In this document: positions 6,502-11,974 of the stretch, piece by piece
Layout of the letters: every line of letters starts with the position of its first letter
Position numbering within the stretch: position 1 is the first letter of the stretch
Assembly (NCBI GenBank): GCA_001796995.1
Contig: MGOB01000024.1
Location: 18,973-33,774, forward strand
Source: Chloroflexi bacterium RBG_16_68_14
Lineage (GTDB): Bacteria; Chloroflexota; Dehalococcoidia; DSTF01; RBG-16-68-14
Length of the DNA: 14,802 nt
Reading direction: 5' to 3'
Notes under the pieces: model-generated
Told to the model about the DNA's origin: nothing
Databases searched by the model: none
The model's input: the letters and a program-made list of their open reading frames with translations, nothing else
Translations under genes and position numbers: made by a program

Positions 6502-6520
6502 AGGCGTGAGCGCGCCTCGT
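6499..6520. promoter_or_regulatory. Inverted repeat, possible operator
   Basis: ACGAGGCG (6499-6506) and CGCCTCGT (6513-6520) are perfect 8-bp arms with a six-base spacer. It directly follows the tandem repeat and lies upstream of the leftward operon. The XRE-type regulator at 7215 is an obvious candidate binder, but this is inference only. Confidence 0.45.
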
Positions 6521-7214
6521 GAACGGCGGGCTGCGGGAATGGCGAGAGTTGACTCGCGCAGTGAAGCGGCCCCTCGCGGGCCGAGACCGCCGGAGGGTAC
6601 CACGGAGTTTGAACAAGGGGCGGTCTTGCGGGCGTCACCTCGGCTTCGCTCCGGTCGTCGCCACGCGCCAGCGGTCCGCCCACGTGGCGGCCTGCCTTCG
6701 CTTCTGCGCCCGCCGCCGCGCCGGGTGGTCCGAATTCACTCGTGAAAGTCTTCCGCTTAGAGCCGAGGGTGGAAGCCGGTGGGATCGCATCTGCCGCGCG
6801 ACCACGCGACCGCGCGTCCGCCGTTGTGCCCGTGTGCCAGCGGTGACCGCCCCGGTTGACTGCCACGGGTGGACCGTCGCGCACCGGCGCGGGGGCCGCT
6901 GACCGGGCCTGGGTGCCGGCACCGGCCCAAGGGCCTGCACGGGGAGAGCGGATCGCCACGTGCGTGAAGGTGCGCGCGCTAGTTTCACCCGGGAGCAGCG
7001 AATCGGTCGCAGCCTGGAGTGATGGCCGGTGTGCGCCTGCCACGGTCAAGTCGTGGGGGCAGTGTCTTAGCGTCATCGTCCCTCGTTCACTTTCTCATCG
7101 GGCAGGCTGCGAGCGGTCGGACTGCGCTGGCGCAACTTCGCTCGCTGGATGCCCGTGTTGTATCCGGAGCGGGCCGGATTGCGGTGCGGCCCGCGCTGAC
7201 GTACCTAGAGCCAT
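6521..7214. other. Gene-poor stretch of about 690 bp
   Basis: Open frames exist on both strands, but all read as Arg/Ala/Pro-rich shadows with no domain, no good ribosome site and no mutually consistent start. One minus-strand frame ends (near 6635) with a passably protein-like tail, TWADRWRVATTGAKPR, which could be the relic of a lost gene. No RNA gene was recognised. The stretch separates the leftward operon from the XRE regulator gene. Confidence 0.5.
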
Positions 7215-7436
7215 TCAGTTGGCTCCTCCTCTCTCCGCAAGAGCTTCGATGGCACGCAGCAAGCTCTCCAATCGGTTCTCGCTGATCGCTCGGTTACCTG
7301 CCAGCGCGTCACTTAACCACTGTTTGGTCACTCCTGCCTGACGTGCGAGCGCGATAGGCTTGACGCCGGACTCCTGCAGGGCCTGCGCGAGATACTGGCG
7401 GCGTGCTTCGTCGACTTCGTTCATGACCATCTTCAT
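7215..7436 (-). CDS. XRE/Cro-type helix-turn-helix regulator
   Basis: A 73-residue protein, or 69 if it starts at the internal ATG at 7424 (MNEVDEARRQYL). The helix-turn-helix reads KPIALARQAGVTKQWLSDAL (helices 2 and 3 of a Cro/C1 domain), followed by AGNRAISENRLESLLRAIEAL, the usual fourth helix region. No other domain is present, so it is a minimal DNA-binding protein like phage Cro. The ribosome site is weak for either start. It probably represses element genes. A 16-bp perfect palindrome about 75 bases upstream and the repeats near 6470-6520 are possible targets. It is transcribed leftward, downstream of the MT-A70 gene and separated from it by about 190 bases. Confidence 0.8.
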   Translation of the reverse strand: MKMVMNEVDEARRQYLAQALQESGVKPIALARQAGVTKQWLSDALAGNRAISENRLESLLRAIEALAERGGAN

Positions 7437-7508
7437 TCACGCTCTTGGGTCAGCGGACGGCCAGGGTTGCTACTTCGTTTCGGCGAGGCGCGATCCCGCG
7501 GGCAATTG

Positions 7509-7524
7509 GGGACGCGCGCGTCCC
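7509..7524. promoter_or_regulatory. 16-bp perfect palindrome
   Basis: GGGACGCGCGCGTCCC is a perfect palindrome in the gap between the MT-A70 gene end (7629) and the XRE gene start (7436). It could be an operator for the regulator gene or a hairpin ending the methyltransferase transcript; there is no T-run on the minus strand after it. Confidence 0.4.
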
Positions 7525-7628
7525 ATTTCCTTGGCGCGGCGCGGGTCCCGGCGGCGGACTTCGCGAGACAGCGGGGTACCCTCGCCTGATTCGGAGGAGG
7601 TTAGCCTCGGCGGATTTCCACCTAGGGT

Positions 7629-8666
7629 CTAGGCAGGCGGCGGCGGTGCAGGCGCAGGCGAGGGATTGCGGGTAGGTCGCGGCCTTCGGGGAGGGCGACC
7701 CACTTCGCCCCCCGGAGTCTGGTTGCCCCATACCGTCCACTGATCGTTCCAGCGGCGGCGGGCGTAGAGTTCGAGGTAGGGCCCGGCCGAGATCGTCTCG
7801 ATGATCCCGTACGCCACGTCAGGCTTCTGGCTGTGCTGGCCGCGCGGTGCGAGGATCGCTGTGGTGAACTCGTTGGAGTTGCACGGTGGGGCGCCGCGCG
7901 CGCCGATCAGGAGTTGCTCGGTGTTGTTACGGAGAGGTCGCCCCCTGCCGGACTCGCTGATCATCCCGTCCTTCTTCGTCTTCACCCAGGTGGCGGTCGT
8001 GACGTAGCGGAAGCCCCAGGCGTGCAGCACCTGCAGGGCAGCCTCCATCATCTGGTTCAGGCCCCAGAGGAAGAGCCAGCAGTCGTCCGGAAGGTGTGGT
8101 TCCAGTTGCTTGCCGAGGTCGCAGATCTCCGAGGTCGGCTGCGTGTCGTAGTGCGCCTTGGCGTCCTCGAAGTCCCACGGGGGATCGGCGTAGACGACCG
8201 CAAACCGTCCCTCGGGAACCGGCCCCGGGTCATGGCGCTCGCCGGCGCGGATGGCGTCTCGCAGTTCCCTGATACTCCAGCCACTGCGTTCCGCCCTCGC
8301 GAGCCACTCCTCCGCCTCCTCCCGGGAGACAACGGCCTCGTGGTGGCCGAACGAAAGTGCACGACGTCGTGCACCTTCGGGGAAGCGCCTCGCCACACGC
8401 CGATAGTTGCGTACGGTCCCATAGTCGTCGCCAGTGTCCTGGGCTAGTTCCTGAAGCTTCCGCTGGCCGTAATGGATCTCAACGAGTCGCGCCAAGTCGC
8501 CTCGTACCCACGCGCTGTCGTCGCCTTGCTGGCGCGCCTCGCGGTAGGCGGTAACGACGCCCTGGTACGCAGGGCGTGCAGAACCACCCGCACCCTGGCC
8601 TCCAAGGGCGGCGGCGCGGCGCTTGGCCTGCGGTCGGGGCCGCTTCGCGTGTCCTCTTGTCGTCAT
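7629..8666 (-). CDS. MT-A70-family DNA N6-adenine methyltransferase with N-terminal helix-turn-helix-like domain
   Basis: A 345-residue protein. Residues about 35-145 are helical and contain LQELAQDTGDDYGTVRNYRR, which looks like a DNA-binding helix pair of ParB type; this domain is shared with the methyltransferase at 11975. The catalytic part starts near 150: DPPW at 161-164 is the motif IV of MT-A70 enzymes, followed by LFLWGLNQMMEAAL, QLLIGARG (252-258), HSQKPD (278-283) and YLELYARRRWNDQWTVWGNQ. It should transfer a methyl group from SAM to adenine N6 in DNA. No restriction partner is next to it, so it is an orphan enzyme, perhaps protecting or marking the element. The tail is Pro-rich. 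AAGGAGG abuts the ATG with no spacer, and no other start exists in frame, which is unusual. Confidence 0.88.
   Translation of the reverse strand: MTTRGHAKRPRPQAKRRAAALGGQGAGGSARPAYQGVVTAYREARQQGDDSAWVRGDLARLVEIHYGQRKLQELAQDTGDDYGTVRNYRRVARRFPEGARRRALSFGHHEAVVSREEAEEWLARAERSGWSIRELRDAIRAGERHDPGPVPEGRFAVVYADPPWDFEDAKAHYDTQPTSEICDLGKQLEPHLPDDCWLFLWGLNQMMEAALQVLHAWGFRYVTTATWVKTKKDGMISESGRGRPLRNNTEQLLIGARGAPPCNSNEFTTAILAPRGQHSQKPDVAYGIIETISAGPYLELYARRRWNDQWTVWGNQTPGGEVGRPPRRPRPTRNPSPAPAPPPPA
8357..8374. repeat. 18-bp palindrome inside the MT-A70 gene
   Basis: GTGCACGACGTCGTGCAC is a perfect palindrome; beyond one mismatched pair the arms continue with CGAA and TTCG. On the coding strand it covers the codons of the ARRRA motif in the shared N-terminal domain. 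The gene at 11975 has a different 18-bp palindrome at the homologous codons (12198-12215). Confidence 0.85.
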
Positions 8667-8683
8667 CCTCCTTCCGTAGGTCT

Positions 8684-8703
8684 CGCCGTACTACCATACG
8701 GCG
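8684..8703. promoter_or_regulatory. Inverted repeat upstream of the MT-A70 gene
   Basis: CGCCGTA (8684-8690) and TACGGCG (8697-8703) are perfect 7-bp arms with a six-base spacer. It lies 18 bases upstream of the methyltransferase ATG, in the 80-base gap after the preceding gene, and may be an operator or leader hairpin. Confidence 0.4.
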
Positions 8704-8746
8704 GTGGGGGCGACGGATGACGCGCTGGATCAGTTCCGAGGAGGGC

Positions 8747-9793
8747 CTAGCGGGGCGGTCGCACGATCCGGCGGCGCGGTGTTGTCGCGGGTTTGGCGAT
8801 CACGCGGCGACCGGCGCGGGTGGGGCGGCGTGTCGGGGCCGGTGCGGGCGAAGGTGGCGGGATCGCGGGGAGGTCGCGGCCCGCTCCTCGACCCTCCAGG
8901 CCGAGGATGTAGGGAAGCCTCTTGATCAGCGTCTCCTTCTCCTCGTCACTGAGCTTGCTGCTGTAGCGAATGCGCTGTGCATCACGCATTCGGCACAACT
9001 CGCGCTCGGCCCCGTCCAGGCCCGCCAGCGACGGATCGATGGGCCGGAGTCCCTCGTCGAGGCAATCTGTGAGTGCAGCAGCCACCTGGCGGATCAGCCG
9101 GTCGTAGAGGAGCAGGTAGGTCAACAGCGTGAACGGCTCGCGCTGGTGGAGACCGTAGCGGTTGACGTCTAGGGCCAGCTTACGGAGGCGGCGGCGTCCG
9201 TCTCGTTCCCGCGCCGCGATCCATTCTTGCAGGTAGAACTGCGCCACCACTCGCAGACGGTCAGCGTCGATGCCGTGCCGCAGCATCATGCGCCGGAGCA
9301 TGCGGCGCTCCTGGGCGACTCGCTTGGGTGGTGTCGGGTACGCCTCGCCGACGATCCGCAGGTAGGCATCTGCCCAGGCTGCACGCTGGCGCTCGATGGC
9401 CCACGCGTGGTCAGGTTGGCGCGCAGCGCTGGGGAGGGCCGCGACCATGAAGCCCGTGTCCATGTTGTCCAACGGCATCGTGATCTCGTAGACAATGATG
9501 CGCCACCGGCGGCTGGGCCGACCGTCCGGCTCCCGCACCGGCTCGGCGTCGATCCAGCCGAGGGTCTGAAGTGCCTGGAGCGCCTCGTCGCAGGCCCGAG
9601 CATCGTTCCGCTGGATCACCTGGCGGAACTCGCGGAGGCTGACGCTGCCACCGATGCGCGCACGGAACAGGCGGTAGGCTGCCAGGCATCGGCGGTGCAG
9701 ACCTTCGCGCAGCCAGCCGGTCTCGCGCCGCGGTTGGAGCCGTGGTCGGTCGCCTGCCTGGACTTCGAACTTCGGCGGATTCGGGTTGGCCAT
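8747..9793 (-). CDS. Putative winged-helix DNA-binding protein, possible replication protein
   Basis: A 348-residue protein from the ATG at 9793, with GGAGG eight bases upstream (a GTG one codon earlier is less likely). Residues about 28-100 look like a winged helix: VSLREFRQVIQRNDARACDE, then ALQTLGWIDAEP, a basic turn GRPSRRW and the strand RIIVYEI. This arrangement resembles the C-terminal winged helix of phage or plasmid primase/replication proteins. The middle (about 130-290) is helical with many Arg residues (ERRMLRRMMLRHGIDADRLR; LLTYLLLYDRLIRQVAAAL). The end is Pro/Arg-rich (PPPSPAPAPTRRPTRAGRR) and may bind DNA non-specifically. It lies directly downstream of a repeat-rich region and upstream of the MT-A70 gene, so an origin-binding or regulatory role is plausible. 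No family is identified with certainty. Confidence 0.6.
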   Translation of the reverse strand: MANPNPPKFEVQAGDRPRLQPRRETGWLREGLHRRCLAAYRLFRARIGGSVSLREFRQVIQRNDARACDEALQALQTLGWIDAEPVREPDGRPSRRWRIIVYEITMPLDNMDTGFMVAALPSAARQPDHAWAIERQRAAWADAYLRIVGEAYPTPPKRVAQERRMLRRMMLRHGIDADRLRVVAQFYLQEWIAARERDGRRRLRKLALDVNRYGLHQREPFTLLTYLLLYDRLIRQVAAALTDCLDEGLRPIDPSLAGLDGAERELCRMRDAQRIRYSSKLSDEEKETLIKRLPYILGLEGRGAGRDLPAIPPPSPAPAPTRRPTRAGRRVIAKPATTPRRRIVRPPR

Positions 9794-9865
9794 CACACCG
9801 GCCTCCAGTGAACTGATCCAGGTCGTGGTGGCTGCGTCGAGACCGCCGCAGCGGTCTCGGCCAGC

Positions 9866-9961
9866 CCTTCACCTTCGGTGATCACAGAGAGTCGGATACA
9901 AGGAGTCTCCGATTGGTCCTTTTCTATCTCCTTGTATCCGGCTTCCTTCACCTTCGGTGAT
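9866..9961. repeat. 17-bp direct repeat pair
   Basis: CCTTCACCTTCGGTGAT occurs at 9866-9882 and again at 9945-9961, 79 bp apart. Each copy contains the small inverted repeat TCACC-TTC-GGTGA. The copies flank the inverted repeat at 9893-9940, so the whole forms a compact, symmetrical block upstream of the gene at 9793. Confidence 0.85.
9893..9940. repeat. 13-bp inverted repeat
   Basis: CGGATACAAGGAG (9893-9905) and CTCCTTGTATCCG (9928-9940) are perfect complements with a 22-base AT-richer spacer containing CCTTTTCTATC. As RNA it would be a stable stem; as DNA it is a possible binding site for a dimeric protein. It is nested between the 17-bp direct repeats. Confidence 0.85.
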
Positions 9962-9974
9962 TCTTATGTCCTTC

Positions 9975-10028
9975 TGTGCACACGGAGAATCGCCCATTCC
10001 GATCCTGAAAGTCGGCGATTTGTGCACA
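9975..10028. promoter_or_regulatory. Symmetrical repeat: two TGTGCACA palindromes flanking an inverted repeat
   Basis: TGTGCACA occurs at 9975-9982 and 10021-10028. Just inside them AATCGCC (9988-9994) and GGCGATT (10014-10020) form a perfect inverted repeat. The right-hand TTGTGCACA resembles a DnaA box (TTATCCACA) at seven of nine positions. Together with the repeats at 9866-9961 this could be a replication origin or a multi-site operator of the element. No gene is supported in 9794-10050. Confidence 0.5.
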
Positions 10029-10050
10029 CGAACAGACCGCGAGTTGTCGG

Positions 10051-10374
10051 TCACAGGCGAGTCGCGGTCGGCGGCATTCTCCGGCGGTCACAGGCCCGCA
10101 GGTAGTCTAGGATCAGCTTGACGAAGAGCGTCCAGTCGGGATGGATGTACTCTTTCCCTGCACGTTCGCCAAACAGATCGTGGAACACGTGGTCCGCCCA
10201 TACGTGTTCACAGATCAACTCGCCCTCCCGCTCAAGCTTCCGCCTGTCATGGTTGTCCAGGCCGCTAATGTACTCGGCCAACGCCAGGGCCAACTCCCCC
10301 GTCCGGCCAATCAACGGGGGAGTCGGTAGCACCGGTGTCATCTGCCTCTTCGTCTTCTTCGTCTTCGTCGTCAT
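10051..10374 (-). CDS. Small protein of unknown function with Lys-rich N-terminus
   Basis: A 107-residue protein from the ATG at 10374, eight bases after GGAGG; a GTG nine bases upstream is too close to that site. It opens with a basic tail (TTKTKKTKRQ), followed by LIGRTGELALALAEYISGLD, NHDRRKLEREGELICEHVWA and WTLFVKLILDYLRACDRRR. It is a helical, probably cytoplasmic protein with several Trp and His residues; no domain was recognised. The leader and the basic N-terminus are shared with the genes starting at 11195 and 11698. Its stop lies at the right edge of the repeat region. Confidence 0.65.
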   Translation of the reverse strand: MTTKTKKTKRQMTPVLPTPPLIGRTGELALALAEYISGLDNHDRRKLEREGELICEHVWADHVFHDLFGERAGKEYIHPDWTLFVKLILDYLRACDRRRMPPTATRL

Positions 10375-10676
10375 GTCGTTCACCTCCGTCGAAAGTGAAG
10401 GCCGGTCACCGATGCCGGTCGCCCGAGGTTGCCCGTGGATAGTTGGGTCTGGCGGCCTCGGCGACTCGCCCTTCCAAGATCACAATTCCGACGAGAAGCC
10501 GGACCTGACCGCCGGGCCGCCGACGTAGGCAGGCCCTAGTACTCACTAGTGAAAGTAAGCGGTGAGTGTGATATGGCTGGCTGCATGGGACACCCGGTTC
10601 AGCCTCAACAATCGCCAACTTTTGCAAGCGAGCACTAGCAATCCGTGCCAGGGCCTTACCCCGATCTTGTGGGACG
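10375..10676. other. Intergenic stretch of about 300 bp
   Basis: No convincing gene. It holds the leader of the gene at 10374 (with a repeated GCCGGTC), and a spaced inverted repeat ACTCAC/GTGAGT around 10551-10570 that includes the palindrome CACTAGTG. A plus-strand frame from 10562 runs antisense into the next gene and is not protein-like towards its end. The minus-strand promoter of the 10374 gene should lie here, but no clear -35/-10 pair was seen. Confidence 0.4.
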
Positions 10677-11195
10677 TCAGCCCGCCAGCGCCCGCGCGCG
10701 CTGCCGCCTCCGCGCGGAGGATGGCGTGCTACCGGCAACCTGTGTGATGGCGGGATTATCCGCTGGGAAGGCGACGCGCTGGCCGTCGCTCCGCAGGCAT
10801 TCAATGGGGAACCTGCGGGCGTTGACCCGCAGCCCTGTGATCTGGTAGCGCTTGCCCTGGAAGGTAAACTCACGCCCAAGGGCGTCTGGGGTCAGCCCGT
10901 GCAAGGAGGCAAATCGCCGGAAGTCCTGCACCAGAAGTGTGGCGGCGACTCCATCGCTCCCGACGAAGGAGATGTCGACCTTCATCGTCAGACAACTGCC
11001 GGAGTAACTGCCGCCAGGAGCGCTCGTCGCCCTCACACCGAACTCGGCCTCGAGGGGCTTCAGCAGTTCCTCGACCCGGACCACCACCTTCCTCACCGTG
11101 TCCGTGTTGAACTCGGGCGTCGGCGGCGCCTTGCCGTTGCTGCTCTGCTTCACCACCGTCTTCCTTGCCTTCTGCTTCGTCTTCGCCTTCGTCAT
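10677..11195 (-). CDS. Phage-type conserved hypothetical protein
   Basis: A 172-residue protein from the ATG at 11195, eight bases after GGAGG; the frame is open to 11294 but that part is not protein-like. It has a basic, disordered N-terminus (TKAKTKQKARKTVVKQ), then a compact alpha/beta domain: VRKVVVRVEELLKPLEAEFG, LTMKVDISFVGSDG, LVQDFRRFASLHGLTPDALG, EFTFQGKRYQITGLRVNARR. This pattern, a long helix, two strands and the 'LG.EF...GK.Y.I.GL' ending, is familiar from small hypothetical proteins of phages and integrative elements whose function is unknown. The C-terminus is an Arg-rich tail. The leader GGAGGTGAAGGACATG matches those of the genes at 10374 and 11698. Confidence 0.7.
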   Translation of the reverse strand: MTKAKTKQKARKTVVKQSSNGKAPPTPEFNTDTVRKVVVRVEELLKPLEAEFGVRATSAPGGSYSGSCLTMKVDISFVGSDGVAATLLVQDFRRFASLHGLTPDALGREFTFQGKRYQITGLRVNARRFPIECLRSDGQRVAFPADNPAITQVAGSTPSSARRRQRARALAG

Positions 11196-11350
11196 GTCCT
11201 TCACCTCCAAGCAAGATCGAGGGCAGCGCCGGTGCCGTCGCTGGTAGTCTCGTGCCGGAACAGGGGAGACTCGGCCCAGCGCGGCCCTCGTCACTGATCA
11301 CCATACGAACGGCGCGCCCGGCCTGACGCGGGCATGGGCAACATGGCGGC

Positions 11351-11382
11351 ACAAAGAGGAGGCGGCCCATGCAGGCCGCTCC
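11351..11382 (-). terminator. Probable terminator after the 97-residue gene
   Basis: On the minus strand GGAGCGGCC pairs with GGCCGCCTCC (one bulged base) around TGCATG, at 11358-11382, and the stem is followed by TCTTTGT. It lies 23 bases beyond the stop at 11405. The T-run is short, so efficiency is uncertain. No gene was seen in 11196-11404. Confidence 0.5.
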
Positions 11383-11404
11383 CCCTCGACGCCCGTCGGC
11401 AGCT

Positions 11405-11698
11405 CTACACCTCTAGGCGCACGCGCAGAAGGCGCTCGATTGCCATCCGTGCCACCAGGTCACACGGCTCCTCCCTGCCGGTCACGTTCTCGATGGCGGC
11501 TTCTACTGCCTGACCTGTCCCCAGCTCGCCTCCGTGGTAGAGGTGCGTCGCCTCGGCCAACACCTCGTCCAGCACCTGCTCATGTTCGCGGATGTGCGCC
11601 TCGCTGGCGAAGCCCCCTGCCGGTGCCGCGTGAGCCTTCTTCGCACCGTTGGTCGATGGCTTCCTGCCCGCGCCCTTCCTCGTCTTGCTCTTCGGCAT
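11405..11698 (-). CDS. Small basic-N-terminus protein of unknown function
   Basis: A 97-residue protein from the ATG at 11698, eight bases after GGAGG. It starts with a basic stretch, PKSKTRKGAGRKPSTNGAKK, followed by a helical, acidic body: EAHIREHEQVLDEVLAEATH, then GTGQAVEAAIENVTGREEPC and RMAIERLLRVRLEV. No domain is recognised. The basic N-terminus (GRKPS is AT-hook-like) suggests contact with nucleic acid. It is the first of three leftward genes with the same leader motif and diverges from the methyltransferase gene at 11975. A 6-bp perfect hairpin (11727-11742) lies in its leader. Confidence 0.65.
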   Translation of the reverse strand: MPKSKTRKGAGRKPSTNGAKKAHAAPAGGFASEAHIREHEQVLDEVLAEATHLYHGGELGTGQAVEAAIENVTGREEPCDLVARMAIERLLRVRLEV

Positions 11699-11974
11699 GT
11701 TGTTCACCTCCTCTCCTGCCCAGCCTGCCGCCCTCTGGCGGCGCGGGTCAATCACTACTTACGCTTTTGGGCGGCGGAACGTGTCTGCATCGCCGCTCGA
11801 ATTTTCACCCTTTACCTACGATTGGCGCGCAAGGGGGGCCCTGCGGCCCCGGTACGCCGGGCCGGACGCGGCAAACCCCAGGCCGCTACGGCCCAGGGCC
11901 TTCTCCTAGGGGGCGCGGGCGGCCCGCTGGTGCGCGGCTTCGCCGGCGCCGATTATCACCTAGGAGCCCTCGAC
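11699..11974. promoter_or_regulatory. Divergent control region between the small-gene cluster and the beta-class methyltransferase
   Basis: This 276-bp gap should drive both directions. It contains GCCGCC-CTCT-GGCGGC (11727-11742), a perfect hairpin 29 bases upstream of the leftward gene, and a locally AT-richer part around 11750-11830 (containing CTACTTACGCTTTTGG and CGAATTTTCACCC) where promoters are most likely. The right half, 11835-11950, is very GC-rich with several GGCC-type inverted repeats. No pair of promoter elements was convincing. Confidence 0.4.

Noticed and set aside
10562..10747. Plus-strand frame starting MSVIWLAAWDTRFS
   Set aside because: The beginning looks plausible, but it runs antisense into the end of the gene at 10677-11195 and becomes low-complexity, with no good ribosome site.
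10406..10879. Minus-strand frame reading through the 10384-10676 gap
   Set aside because: Its first half is a shadow of the gene at 10677-11195 and the rest shows no protein-like pattern.
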